Below are positions 1-8,492 of a DNA stretch of 64,000 nt, piece by piece. The DNA is taken from the NCBI GenBank assembly GCA_964619935.1, contig CAZUGO010000062.1, positions 96,212-160,211 on the forward strand. Reading direction: 5' to 3'. Source of the DNA: CAZUGO01 sp964619935. GTDB taxonomy: Bacteria > Planctomycetota > Phycisphaerae > UBA1845 > CAIVHJ01. The notes under the pieces were generated by a model. The model was not told where the DNA came from, did no database searches, and worked only from the letters and a program-made list of their open reading frames with translations. Made by a program: the position numbers and the translations under genes. How positions within the stretch are numbered: position 1 is the first letter of the stretch; each line of letters starts with the position of its first letter.

Positions 1-171
1 GTCCAGCAGGCAGGACGCTACGGCATCGCCGAGGTCAGCGGTGCAGGAATCAAACAAACCGTCTCCGCGCCTCTGGCTGCTGCCCGGGTCCAGACGATTC
101 GGCTCACCCTGCTGAACGTCGCATGCAACATGCTGACTAGCGACCGTTCGGCCACAGGCGCAGGGCGTTGA
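1..171 (+). CDS. possible C-terminal end of an unidentified protein, cut by the window edge
   Basis: The first plus-strand frame is open from base 1 to a TGA at 169-171 (56 codons) and contains the stretch RVQTIRLTLLNVACNM near its end. No family is recognised. It would converge on tadC and overlap its 3' end by 35 bases, which is unusual, so it may be chance. Sequence to the left would show whether the frame continues into a real gene. Confidence 0.22.
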   Translation, partial: VQQAGRYGIAEVSGAGIKQTVSAPLAAARVQTIRLTLLNVACNMLTSDRSATGAGR

Positions 172-1159
172 TCACGGCCGGCCCGAGAATGACCACGAAG
201 ATGGTCGGGAACAAGAAGAAGATCAGCGGGAACAGCAGCTTGACGCTGGTCTTGGCGGCCCGTTCTTCGGCGCGCTGCCGGCGCTTGACGCGCATGGTTT
301 CGGCATGCACCCGCAGGGTTCGGGCGACGCTGGTGCCCAGGCGTTCGGCTTGCATCAGCACCGCCACCAGGGCGTGCATGTCGGGACAGTTGGTCCGCTC
401 GGCCATCTTGCGCATCGCTTCGGCTCGGGGGATGCCCATCTGGTTTTCGCGGGCGGCAATGGTCCACTCTTCGGCCAGCGCCGGGTAGGTGCGCGACATT
501 TCGTCTCCGACGCGCTGGATGGCCGCATCGAGGCCCAGGCCGGCCTCCACCGAAATAACCAGCATGTCCAGCGAGTCGGGCAGCGCCAGCTCGATGCGCC
601 GGGACCGTTCACGCGCCCGGCGGCTGAGCCACAGGTCCGGAATGTAAAACCCCAGCACGGCCCCGACGGCCACCGCGCACATCAGATTGACGCCGGTGAT
701 GTGGCGGGCCCAGCCCACCGAAAAGCCCAAGGCGGCGCCGACGAACATCAGCAGCATCTTCATGCTGAGGAAGATGGCCACGGCGCTCTCGTTGCGGATG
801 CCCGCCTGGGTCAGCCGCAAGGCCAGCCGATTGCGGGCGTAGTCCGACTCGGCCTCGAGTGGCTTTCCGAAGACCGCGAACTTGCTGAACAGGGCGCTGT
901 TGGCCCGTTCGCGAACGACGCCGCCTTCGGCCGCCTGGGCCTGACGACCGCGGTCGCCGACCAGCCCCTGCAGGCGACGATCGATCTCGGTTTCCGTCGG
1001 CACCCGCCGGGCCACGATCGCCCAGCTTGCAAACCCCACACAGACCATCAGCAGCAACACCGCAGCAATTAACTGCCAATCGGGGGGTGCGAACGCCAGA
1101 ATTGTGATGATTTGACCCAACACCTCTCGACCCTCATCTATCAGGGATTCAGACTTCAA
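137..1159 (-). CDS. tadC: TadC, inner-membrane platform protein of the Tad pilus system
   Basis: This 340-residue protein has the layout of TadC-type GspF-domain proteins. There is an N-terminal membrane segment (LIAAVLLLMVCVGFASW), two central segments near residues 130-180, a cytoplasmic helical domain (about 185-305) with the family pattern DSLDMLVISVEAGLGLDAA, and a C-terminal hydrophobic segment (LLFPLIFFLFPTIFVVILG). With TadB it would form the membrane base on which the TadA ATPase acts during pilus assembly. The start overlaps the end of tadB by 11 bases, which points to translational coupling. It is the last gene of the minus-strand tad operon seen here. The assignment rests on domain layout and gene order. 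Confidence 0.9.
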   Translation of the reverse strand: MKSESLIDEGREVLGQIITILAFAPPDWQLIAAVLLLMVCVGFASWAIVARRVPTETEIDRRLQGLVGDRGRQAQAAEGGVVRERANSALFSKFAVFGKPLEAESDYARNRLALRLTQAGIRNESAVAIFLSMKMLLMFVGAALGFSVGWARHITGVNLMCAVAVGAVLGFYIPDLWLSRRARERSRRIELALPDSLDMLVISVEAGLGLDAAIQRVGDEMSRTYPALAEEWTIAARENQMGIPRAEAMRKMAERTNCPDMHALVAVLMQAERLGTSVARTLRVHAETMRVKRRQRAEERAAKTSVKLLFPLIFFLFPTIFVVILGPAVINALRLWPNGR

Positions 1160-2132
1160 AATTCACGATGCGGCGAATGACCAACATCCCGAGGAGCATG
1201 GAGCAGCCCGACCCGATCAACAACATCTGGCCCACCGGATTCTCGAGCAGCACCTTGGGATGGTCGGGGTTCACGGCCAGCAGGGCGAACAGCACCGCGA
1301 ACGGCAGCAGCAGCAAGATCAGCCCGCTGAAGCGGCCTTCGGCGGTCAGGGCACGCACGTGACCCAGCAGCTTGATGCGATCGCGGATCACCGCCGCGAT
1401 GCGATCCATCATCTCGGTGAGGTCGCCGCCGGTCTGCCGCTGGATCTGCACGGCGGTCACGAACATCCGCAGGTCGAGCAGGTCCACCCGGTCGGCCAGG
1501 TGATCCAGGGCTTCGTACAGCGGGATGCCCAGATCCTGTTCGGCGTGCACGCGGCTGAATTCGGTGCCGATGGGATCGGGCATCTGATCGCCGATCAGTT
1601 GGATCCCGGCGGGCAGGGCATGCCCGGCGCGCAGCGACTGCGAGAGCAGCTCGAAGGCTTCCGGCATCTGCAAATTGAACTTCTTCATGCGGCGGTTGCG
1701 GATCACCAGGATGATCACGAAGGGGACGACCAGCAGCGGCACGATCCCGAGCACGATGTTCAGCGGGTGCATGTTGACCACCAGGGTGATCATCAGGAAA
1801 CCCATGGCCACCAGCCCGACCACGGCCAGGACCTGGTGGGCCGGCCAGGGCAGGGCGGCCTGGTCGCACAATTTGCGAAACGACATCCCGCGGCGCGACG
1901 CGGCCAACCAGCGGGCCATGGCCCACTTGGTCTCGCGGGTCATGTCCTTGACGATGGCGCTGCGGCCGTCTGAACCGCCGCCCCCCCAATCCTCGCTGAG
2001 CCGCCGCTGGATGCGTTTGCGATCCAGGCCGCGGAGGCTCAGAATCAACTCGATGATGCCGTACGCCATCAGCGTCGACGTGATGAACACGATCAGGTAG
2101 GTCACCGTCGTGGCTTCACTAAAGTCAAACAT
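1149..2132 (-). CDS. tadB: TadB, inner-membrane platform protein of the Tad pilus system
   Basis: The 327-residue protein is a second GspF-domain membrane protein. An N-terminal segment (VTYLIVFITSTLMAYGIIELIL) is followed by two segments at about 105-155, a cytoplasmic domain with the pattern MPEAFELLSQSLRAGHALP, and two C-terminal segments ending in ML-VIRRIVNFEV. TadB and TadC paralogues normally sit side by side, as here, downstream of the TadA ATPase. The gap to tadA is 62 bases and the end overlaps tadC by 11 bases. It is expected in the cytoplasmic membrane as the platform for pilin extrusion. Length and topology are normal for the family. Confidence 0.92.
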   Translation of the reverse strand: MFDFSEATTVTYLIVFITSTLMAYGIIELILSLRGLDRKRIQRRLSEDWGGGGSDGRSAIVKDMTRETKWAMARWLAASRRGMSFRKLCDQAALPWPAHQVLAVVGLVAMGFLMITLVVNMHPLNIVLGIVPLLVVPFVIILVIRNRRMKKFNLQMPEAFELLSQSLRAGHALPAGIQLIGDQMPDPIGTEFSRVHAEQDLGIPLYEALDHLADRVDLLDLRMFVTAVQIQRQTGGDLTEMMDRIAAVIRDRIKLLGHVRALTAEGRFSGLILLLLPFAVLFALLAVNPDHPKVLLENPVGQMLLIGSGCSMLLGMLVIRRIVNFEV

Positions 2133-2194
2133 CGCCCATCCCCCTCGCCCGCACCGTGGGTGTCCCGATGCCGGCCGAGCAGTCGAAAAGTGCC

Positions 2195-3622
2195 CTAGCC
2201 TCTGGCCTCACCGGGGACGTCCGACAGCAGCAGGCGCCGTTCGAACAACTGCGGCGACACGGTCAGCCCCAATGATTCCATGCGATCCAGGTAACGCGAG
2301 CGGATGCCGGTGGCCTTGAAGCGCCCCACCGCCTTGCCGTTCGCATTCAAACCCACCTGTTCGTACGTGAAAATGTCCTGCATGGTGATGACGTCCCCTT
2401 CCATCCCCTGGACCTCGCTGACCCGCACCACCCGCCGCGGACCGCCGGTCAGGCGCTGCACCAGCACGATCAGGTCGATGGCCGACGCAAACTGCTGGCG
2501 GATGCCGCGGAGGGTCAGGTCCACACCGGCCATGCCCACCATGGTCTCGATTCGGGCCACGGCGTCGCGGGTGGTGTTGGCGTGCACGGTGGTCATGGAT
2601 CCTTCGTGGCCGGTGTTCATGGCCTGGAGCATGTCCAGCGACTCGGCACCCCGGACCTCGCCGATGATGATGCGATCGGGCCGCATCCGCAGGGCGTTGC
2701 GCAGCAGGTCGCGCGAGGTGACCTGGCCCTTGCCCTCGATGTTCGGCGGCCGGGTCTCCAGGCGCACCACGTGGGTCTGCTGGAGCTGCAGCTCGGCGGC
2801 ATCCTCGATGGTCACCAGGCGATCGGTCTCGGGAATGAAACTGGACAGCGTGTTCAGCAGGGTGGTCTTGCCACTGCCGGTTCCGCCCACGATCAGAATG
2901 TTCAGTTTGGCCTTGACCGCGGCAGACAGAAATCCGACGATCTCCGGCGTGATCGAACCGTAGGCCACCAGGTCGTCGATGGTGATCGGATTAAGACCAA
3001 AGCGGCGAATGCTCAACGAGGGGCCGTCGAGCGCCAACGGTGGAATGATGGCGTTGACTCGGGAGCCGTCGGACAAGCGGGCATCGACCATCGGGCAGGC
3101 CTCGTCGATGCGCCGACCCACCGAGGACACGATGCGGTCGATGACCTGCAGCAGGTGCTCGTCGTCGCGGAAGGTCACCGAGCTGAGCGCCAGTTGGCCG
3201 TCGCGCTCAATGAACACCTGCCGCGGTCCGTTCACCAGGATGTCCGAAATGGAATGGTCGGCCAGCAGCTCCTCGAGCGGCCCGAGGCCGAAGGTCTCGT
3301 CCAGCACTTCATTGACCAGCCGCTCGCGCTGCCGGGCATCCAGCACGCTGCCCTCGCGCGACACCAGGTCGGTCAGCACCATGCGGATCTGGGCCCGGTG
3401 GTCAGGCGAGTCTTTCTCGAAGCGCGACAGATCCAGGCGATCCAACAGTTGGCGATGCAGCCGGCTCTTGATTTCTGCCAGCTCGCGACGCCGCTGCACG
3501 GCCCGGATCATCTCGTCTTTGTTGTGATCCGCCGGGGCCCCGCCGGGCGGCGGGCTTACCGGCGGCTTGACCGCGTCGCCGGCCTTGCGGGCCTCTTTGG
3601 ACTTGCCACGTATCTTCAGCAT
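2195..3622 (-). CDS. tadA: TadA/CpaF, pilus assembly secretion ATPase
   Basis: The 475-residue protein is a type II/IV secretion ATPase of the CpaF family. An N-terminal helical region precedes the N2 domain ([16 protein letters not shown]). The ATPase core carries Walker [10 protein letters not shown] near residue 245, the Asp-box region ([13 protein letters not shown]), a Walker B-like [15 protein letters not shown] and the His box [17 protein letters not shown] hydrolysis here powers Flp-type pilus assembly through TadB/TadC. All catalytic elements are intact. It follows cpaE (gap about 160 bases) and precedes tadB. The start at the AAGATACGTGGC-rich N-terminus (MLKIRGK) is the only sensible one. 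Confidence 0.96.
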   Translation of the reverse strand: MLKIRGKSKEARKAGDAVKPPVSPPPGGAPADHNKDEMIRAVQRRRELAEIKSRLHRQLLDRLDLSRFEKDSPDHRAQIRMVLTDLVSREGSVLDARQRERLVNEVLDETFGLGPLEELLADHSISDILVNGPRQVFIERDGQLALSSVTFRDDEHLLQVIDRIVSSVGRRIDEACPMVDARLSDGSRVNAIIPPLALDGPSLSIRRFGLNPITIDDLVAYGSITPEIVGFLSAAVKAKLNILIVGGTGSGKTTLLNTLSSFIPETDRLVTIEDAAELQLQQTHVVRLETRPPNIEGKGQVTSRDLLRNALRMRPDRIIIGEVRGAESLDMLQAMNTGHEGSMTTVHANTTRDAVARIETMVGMAGVDLTLRGIRQQFASAIDLIVLVQRLTGGPRRVVRVSEVQGMEGDVITMQDIFTYEQVGLNANGKAVGRFKATGIRSRYLDRMESLGLTVSPQLFERRLLLSDVPGEARG

Positions 3623-3782
3623 GATGATCCTCTTTCAAAAATCCCGCCCGGCTCCCCCGCGATGGTTCCGCCCACCGCCGGCGCTCACCTCCGGGCGCTT
3701 GTGACACGTTGGTCGCTTATGTGGATGGCGGCGCGGGCCGCTCGCACCTGCCGCCCTGCCGCTTTCTGCGAGCGGCCCCCGG

Positions 3783-4985
3783 CTAGGCGACGTTGTGGCT
3801 GAACATCCGCTTGAACAGCCCGACCTTCTTGTCGGCGGAGGCCCCGCCGGAGTCGGCCCGGGTCACCGCCAGGGCCAGGTCGCGAATGCTGCAGCGGGTC
3901 TTGCTGGAGGTGGCGTGCTCGCCCAGCGGAACCCCCAGGTTCACCGATTCGCTGACGCCGACGTAGTCTTCAGGCACTTCCCAGAAGACGTTACGCTTGA
4001 GGCTCTTCTCCACGCTGTCGATGCGCACCGAACCCAGCTTGCGGGGCACCCGGCTGAGCACCAGCCGCAGGCGATCCAGGTCCAGGCCCTGGGCATCAAA
4101 GGTCTGGATGATTTCGGAGGCGTTGCGGATCGAGCTGATCACCGGCTGGCTGACCAGCAGGACCTCATCGGCCATCCGCGAGAGCCGGCCGCCGGTCACG
4201 TCCTGTTGCAGATCGAAATCCACCAGGATGTAGTCAAAGGTGTCCTGCAAGCCATGCAGGATTTCCGGCGCCGCGGACCGCAGCAGCCGCAGATCGTCGT
4301 CGATCAACTCTTTGGGACGGGCCAGGAGCCGTACGCCGGAGTCGTGCTTGAGCAGGGCGCTCTCCAGTCGCCCGGCGTCAAAGTCGTCGCCCTCCAGCGG
4401 GCACACATCCAGAATATTGTAGGTCGGGAAGACGTCGAGCATGGCCGCCAATTGGCCGCGATGCAGGTCCATGTCGACCAGTGCCACCCGACCCCGACCG
4501 GATCGCGAGATTTCGACCGCTAGGTTGCAGGCCAGCACCGAGGCGCCGCAGCCGCCGCCCGAACCATGGACCAGGATCAGCTTGCCGGTCTGGCGGTTGG
4601 GCTGCACTTCCATGATTTTCTGCAGAACCTCGATCAGATCCTCCGGCCGGGTGGGCAACTCGATGAACTCGCGGACACCGGTGCGCATTGCGGTCAGCAA
4701 CAGGTCCGGGTCGCGCCGCGGTCCGGCCAGCACCACGCTCAGCTCGCGGCTGTGCCGCATCAGCTCGGAGACGCCGTTGAGCAGCCGGGCGCCGTCGGCC
4801 TGACCCAGGGTCAGCAGCAGCACGTCAGGGCGGTATTGCCTCACGCTGGCGACCAGGTCGCCCGCCGGCTTGATCTCCCCGACCACATGCACGCCGTCGA
4901 TCGCCAGGAGCGCCGGTTTCAGGGTGCTGTCGTCACAGTCATCCGCTCGAAGGATGGCAATTTTCAGCGAACGGGTCATCGTCAA
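3783..4985 (-). CDS. tadZ: CpaE/TadZ, receiver-like plus MinD-like ATPase localisation factor
   Basis: The 400-residue protein has an N-terminal receiver-like domain (about 1-125; RPDVLLLTLGQ in place of a normal phospho-acceptor loop) and a C-terminal ParA/MinD-type ATPase domain starting with the P-loop variant GSGGGCGAS at about 145. VALVDMDLHRGQLAA (switch-like Asp) and YILVDFDL follow. CpaE/TadZ proteins position the Tad apparatus in the cell. The P-loop lacks the signature Lys of KGG-type ParA proteins, as is common in CpaE. It lies between cpaB and tadA in the same direction. A role in localisation is known for the family. Activity of this divergent P-loop is not shown by sequence. Confidence 0.88.
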   Translation of the reverse strand: MTMTRSLKIAILRADDCDDSTLKPALLAIDGVHVVGEIKPAGDLVASVRQYRPDVLLLTLGQADGARLLNGVSELMRHSRELSVVLAGPRRDPDLLLTAMRTGVREFIELPTRPEDLIEVLQKIMEVQPNRQTGKLILVHGSGGGCGASVLACNLAVEISRSGRGRVALVDMDLHRGQLAAMLDVFPTYNILDVCPLEGDDFDAGRLESALLKHDSGVRLLARPKELIDDDLRLLRSAAPEILHGLQDTFDYILVDFDLQQDVTGGRLSRMADEVLLVSQPVISSIRNASEIIQTFDAQGLDLDRLRLVLSRVPRKLGSVRIDSVEKSLKRNVFWEVPEDYVGVSESVNLGVPLGEHATSSKTRCSIRDLALAVTRADSGGASADKKVGLFKRMFSHNVA

Positions 4986-5036
4986 CCACTCTCTCTCTCT
5001 GACAGAATCAGGGCTGCGTCGTTTGTCGGCTGTTGT

Positions 5037-6095
5037 CTAATTCGGGCTCCCGAACTGGATCAGGTCGTGGTCTTCATCCTCCGCGGCACCACCGACTTCG
5101 TCCTCGTCGACTTCCTCGTCCTGCGGCTCGGTTCCGATCGCCGTCGGCGTCGGCCCGGGGGCGTGCATCTTCAGCATCGGCAGCGGCGGCAGGCTCTTGG
5201 CGGATTCGTCCTCGCCCGGATAGGCCTGCTCGCTGTTCTGACGCTGCCAGACCCCGTCGACCAGGACGTAGGTAATCTCCCGCATCTGATTGCCCTGGTA
5301 TTCCCAGGTCACGAACTTCCTCGGTTTGTTGGGCGCCGGATCGGGTTCGGCCGCAGGAAGCACTGGCACCGGCGGATTGATCACCGGAGCCTTGACCACC
5401 GGCTCCTCGTAGTACTGGTCATCCGAACCGCTGCGCAGGGCCAGGGTCAGGCGGCCGGCGTTGGCTTCGTGCAGGATCTCGACCTCCCGCGGGGTCAGGA
5501 ACAAGGTCACCGCCTGGCTGTCCATCCGCGGCGTTCCGTCCTGCTGCTCCTTCAGTTGGCCGCGGGAAGTGACACTGCCGACCGCGGCCACCGCGACGTT
5601 CTGCAGGATGGTGCGGCTGCGCTTCTTGCGGGTCACGGTATCCTGCACCTGGGCGATGACGTCCACGTGACTGCCGGGGAACACGAACCCCGAGACGCTG
5701 CTCCATTTGTCGACCTTGATGGTCGATGCCCGGTACCCGTGAGGGATCTTGGAATCAAAACCGGCCAGCGTGCCCTCGGGCTGCAGGCAGGCCTCGGTCA
5801 CCGGATACTCGGCCGGCACCGGCGTCCGCAGCACCCGACCCACCAGCTTCTTGGCGTCCTGGAAGTGCCCGTCCGGCACCAGCGCGGTGGGCAGTCGCTT
5901 GACCCGCACCATCGTTTCGAGAATCTCCTGGGTGGCATCCAACGGCTGAGCGGCGACCAGCACGGCCACGGTCTCCTCGATCGGCTCAACCTGTTTGCTC
6001 TTGTTGACCACCTGGAGCATGAACATGGCACAGCCCAAGCCGGCGATCACCGCCAGAAACAGCGGTAACAACACGCGTGATTTCATGAATCGCAC
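5037..6095 (-). CDS. cpaB: CpaB/RcpC, SAF-domain pilus assembly protein
   Basis: The 352-residue protein begins with a membrane anchor (VLLPLFLAVIAGLGCAMFML) and continues with a periplasmic CpaB/RcpC region: a SAF-type segment at about 40-110 (VAAQPLDATQEILETM, PVPAEYPVTEACL) and the conserved stretch SSVSGFVFPGSHVDVIAQV. The C-terminal third is rich in Pro, Glu and Asp and is probably disordered. CpaB/RcpC normally works with the outer-membrane secretin CpaC/RcpA, whose gene usually lies beside it, but none is present in this window. The gap to cpaE is 51 bases. The family call is secure from the SAF region and gene context. The acidic tail is specific to this lineage. Confidence 0.9.
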   Translation of the reverse strand: MRFMKSRVLLPLFLAVIAGLGCAMFMLQVVNKSKQVEPIEETVAVLVAAQPLDATQEILETMVRVKRLPTALVPDGHFQDAKKLVGRVLRTPVPAEYPVTEACLQPEGTLAGFDSKIPHGYRASTIKVDKWSSVSGFVFPGSHVDVIAQVQDTVTRKKRSRTILQNVAVAAVGSVTSRGQLKEQQDGTPRMDSQAVTLFLTPREVEILHEANAGRLTLALRSGSDDQYYEEPVVKAPVINPPVPVLPAAEPDPAPNKPRKFVTWEYQGNQMREITYVLVDGVWQRQNSEQAYPGEDESAKSLPPLPMLKMHAPGPTPTAIGTEPQDEEVDEDEVGGAAEDEDHDLIQFGSPN

Positions 6096-6195
6096 TCCTC
6101 AGCGCGGATGATAGACTCCGCTCTGTCTCAAAGATCGCACCGGCGGAGGTCTGCCGCCATCCGACCGGGTCGTTGCCGCTGCCCGGCCGCGACCG

Positions 6196-6663
6196 TCAGC
6201 ACGGGCCCCCGTTGACTCCCGTGCCCGCGTAGTCCGGATGAGCCGCCGTCACCGTGTATTCGACTTGCAAGTCGTCCATACCGATGATGCTGAACACGAA
6301 GTTGGGAAACCCAGCCATGACCGCCGAGGTCGGCACCGAAATCGTCACCTTCTCGCAGGCATTCTCCGCCGTCGCGATCTGGCGGGTCAACGTGAATTGG
6401 CTGGTGGTCGCCGGCCCGAGCACGTCCAGAATGTTATTCTGCACGTAGCTGCGAATGTCGGCGGTGCTGTCCTCACCCTGAAAGCCCGGCAGGGTGGCCA
6501 GCCGCACCGCTTCGGCGGCGGCGTGCTGCACGACCTGCCTGGACATGAAGTAGTAGCCGAACTCGATGATCGCGAACAGGATCACAAGTAGAACCGGGGT
6601 CAGAATCGCCAACTCCGCGGTTGCCGCGGCTCGTGGTTGCGTTTTGCGAAACGTCGTTTCCAT
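6196..6663 (-). CDS. tadE: TadE-like pseudopilin
   Basis: The 155-residue protein has a short basic leader followed by a hydrophobic segment (AELAILTPVLLVILFAIIEF) with the Glu and Tyr pattern of TadE minor pilins (E-x-A-x-x-x-P and IIEFGYYF). The remainder is a small extracytoplasmic domain with one pair of Cys (about NACEKV and the C-terminal GGPC). The start at 6663 is chosen because GAGGAG lies seven bases upstream. A start 27 bases further up would overlap tadV. It is likely processed by the adjacent prepilin peptidase and built into or under the Tad pilus. TadE proteins are structural or assembly factors. No separate Flp major pilin gene is visible nearby. Confidence 0.85.
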   Translation of the reverse strand: METTFRKTQPRAAATAELAILTPVLLVILFAIIEFGYYFMSRQVVQHAAAEAVRLATLPGFQGEDSTADIRSYVQNNILDVLGPATTSQFTLTRQIATAENACEKVTISVPTSAVMAGFPNFVFSIIGMDDLQVEYTVTAAHPDYAGTGVNGGPC

Positions 6664-6674
6664 CGTTCGACTCC

Positions 6675-7217
6675 TCAAAGGGCATCGCACACGCGATACA
6701 GGCTGGTGCCAATCGCGGCTAAGCCTAGGTACACCCCGTATGGCAATGTCTTGTGGCCCATCGTCCTATGCGACGCAAAATCGCTCACCAGCAGCTTGAA
6801 GGACGACAGCTTGGCGGCAATGTAGGCCCAGCGGCGCGGCGCTGACTCACGGCCTTTGCCGAGCAGCGACACCGCGTAGACCACACCGGCCAGAATACCC
6901 GAAGCAACCAAGGCGTGCAGCACCCAGGGGAAGCCCAGGAACGCCCCCAGCGCCGCCAAGAACTTGACGTCGCCGGCGCCGAGCATGTGGCACAAGTAGA
7001 ACGGCAACATCAGGGCGAATCCGACCACCAGGCCCAAAGCTGCACTGCCCAATCCGCCCAGACCGCCGATCACGCTATGCAGCAAAAAGGCGGTCACCGC
7101 GATGGCCACCGACAGCTGGTTTGGCAATCGCCGATGGCGGGCGTCGCACAGCATTGCCATCACCACAAATGGGACGGTGACCAACAAGATCAAGAGCTGG
7201 TAACGCCACTCGTACAT
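6675..7217 (-). CDS. tadV: TadV/CpaA, prepilin peptidase of the Tad system
   Basis: The 180-residue polytopic membrane protein is an A24 aspartic prepilin peptidase. The first catalytic Asp is in MLCDARHRRLPNQLS and the second in the GxGD motif GAGDVKFLAALG. Six hydrophobic segments are apparent. It lacks the N-methylating domain of PilD, as expected for TadV/CpaA. It would cleave leader peptides of Tad pilins such as the TadE product encoded 11 bases downstream. The start is placed at the ATG at 7217. An in-frame TTG six bases earlier is possible. It is the first recognised gene of the minus-strand tad operon, about 400 bases from a good promoter. Confidence 0.92.
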   Translation of the reverse strand: MYEWRYQLLILLVTVPFVVMAMLCDARHRRLPNQLSVAIAVTAFLLHSVIGGLGGLGSAALGLVVGFALMLPFYLCHMLGAGDVKFLAALGAFLGFPWVLHALVASGILAGVVYAVSLLGKGRESAPRRWAYIAAKLSSFKLLVSDFASHRTMGHKTLPYGVYLGLAAIGTSLYRVCDAL

Positions 7218-7632
7218 AAACAATGCGCCCCCTGAAGCCCCGGATAGGCACGGCCGGCCGCCTGGTCCCGCAAGCCCATTGCGCCCATCATTTTCACAGC
7301 TGCGGAAGTGGCCCGCCTCCCCGGTAAGTTCATGGCCTCAGGAAACGCCCCATCTCTTCCTGCTCGATTGTTTCGACGGCCCGCCCTTCGATGAAGTGCA
7401 GCGACTGGCCTGATTCCCGCCAGCTCCACATCGACAACCATCTGCTGTTCCCCGAACAGCTGGAGGATGGTGGAAGGTTGTGGTGCGAATTCATTCGCTC
7501 GCTGTTCTAACACTAGGGCGACAAACTCCGAAAGTAAAGCGAAACTCAGCGCCCTGCTCGACAAAAAACACCCCGACCATGACTTATTCGGACGATCGCG
7601 GGTGGGTGCTTCTTCAAGAGCCATAACGAGCT

Positions 7633-7662
7633 ATTATAAAAGAGTTAACCGCTCTTGGACAA
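7633..7662 (-). promoter_or_regulatory. sigma-70-type promoter reading toward the tad operon
   Basis: On the minus strand TTGTCC (7662-7657) and TATAAT (7638-7633) are separated by 18 bases. Transcription would begin near 7626, leaving a leader of about 400 bases before tadV. The match to the consensus is strong for GC-rich DNA. The long leader is unexplained. Confidence 0.55.
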
Positions 7663-7677
7663 GACTACTGACATGGT

Positions 7678-7706
7678 TTGGTGGAATTGCGCTGGGGTCC
7701 TATAAT
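7678..7706 (+). promoter_or_regulatory. sigma-70-type promoter of cmk, probably giving a leaderless mRNA
   Basis: TTGGTG (7678-7683) and TATAAT (7701-7706) have a 17-base spacer. The cmk ATG is at 7716, nine bases after the -10 box, so the transcript would start at or within a few bases of the start codon. No Shine-Dalgarno sequence precedes the ATG, which fits a leaderless message. Confidence 0.55.
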
Positions 7707-7715
7707 GCCTGGGTT

Positions 7716-8402
7716 ATGATCATCACCATCGATGGTCCAGCGGGGTCTGGAAAGAGCACGGCGGCTCGCAAACTCGCGGCCCGGCTGGAGATTGCCTATC
7801 TTGACACCGGCGCGATGTATCGCGCGGTGGCCTTGCAGTGTCTCCGGAGCCAGGTTGACCTTGAGGATTCCGACGCGGTGGTCCGGATCGCCTCCGGAAT
7901 CGACATTCACTTGGATTGCGGCCCGACCCATTCGCGGGTGATTCTCGACGGGCACGACGTCAGCGAGGCCATCCGCACGATGGAGACCAACCAGGCAACG
8001 CCATATGTCTCGCGGATACCTGTGGTTAGAGAGATCCTCGTCCGGCAGCAGCGCCGCATCGGCATGGCCCTGGGCTCGCTCGTTTCGGAAGGGAGAGACC
8101 AGGGCAGCGTGGTATTTCCTGACGCCGACATAAAGTTCTTTCTGGACGCTGCCATCGAGAAGCGGGCGGAGCGGCGTTTTCACGAAATGAGGGCCGACGG
8201 GGTTGAAACCACGTATGAGATCGTCCTCGAAAACCTGAAGCTGCGCGACGGCAACGACCAGTGCCAATGGGCTCCGCTGCTGATTCCTGGGAATGCCATC
8301 AGTCTGGACACCACCACACTGAGCATCGATAACGTCGTCGAGCGGTTGTCCGACCACGTCCGCTCCGCAAGCCGCCGGGAGGCCTGGCCGAAGCGGGCCT
8401 GA
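7716..8402 (+). CDS. cmk: cytidylate kinase
   Basis: The 228-residue protein phosphorylates CMP and dCMP in pyrimidine nucleotide metabolism (cytosol). The N-terminus has the P-loop DGPAGSGKST (residues 6-15), followed by AYLDTGAMYRAVAL, which binds CMP, and a lid region near EGRDQGSVVFPDA (family form GRDxGTxVFPDA). The first ATG directly before IITIDGPAGSGK is chosen. An upstream extension is open but has no coding character and would overlap the promoter. It heads a cmk-ispH-rpsA series, an order seen in many bacteria. Length is normal for bacterial Cmk. Confidence 0.95.
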   Translation: MIITIDGPAGSGKSTAARKLAARLEIAYLDTGAMYRAVALQCLRSQVDLEDSDAVVRIASGIDIHLDCGPTHSRVILDGHDVSEAIRTMETNQATPYVSRIPVVREILVRQQRRIGMALGSLVSEGRDQGSVVFPDADIKFFLDAAIEKRAERRFHEMRADGVETTYEIVLENLKLRDGNDQCQWAPLLIPGNAISLDTTTLSIDNVVERLSDHVRSASRREAWPKRA

Positions 8403-8492
8403 CCGAATCTCCCGCGAGCGGTGCAGTCGTTCTCCGGTCTCGTCCGACTATAATAGGGATCGGTGTCACCAGTCGTGACGGGATGGCCTCTC

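Larger units (their letters stand above)
7218..7715. other. divergent intergenic region between the tad operon and cmk
   Basis: The region is about 500 bases and holds two divergent promoter candidates at its right end (listed separately). The left 400 bases would be a long leader for the tad transcript. A minus-strand frame of about 140 codons crosses it (7624 to 7190), but its product resembles no known protein and it runs into tadV. No Flp-pilin-like sequence (short leader, Glu+5, about 20 hydrophobic residues) was found on either strand. Confidence 0.5.

Noticed and set aside
5033..6068. 500-codon plus-strand frame opposite cpaB
   Set aside because: It is a shadow of the clear minus-strand cpaB gene, His- and Gln-rich, and lacks any domain.
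7190..7624. 144-codon minus-strand frame before tadV
   Set aside because: It overlaps tadV, has mixed composition and no family likeness. It is probably leader RNA.
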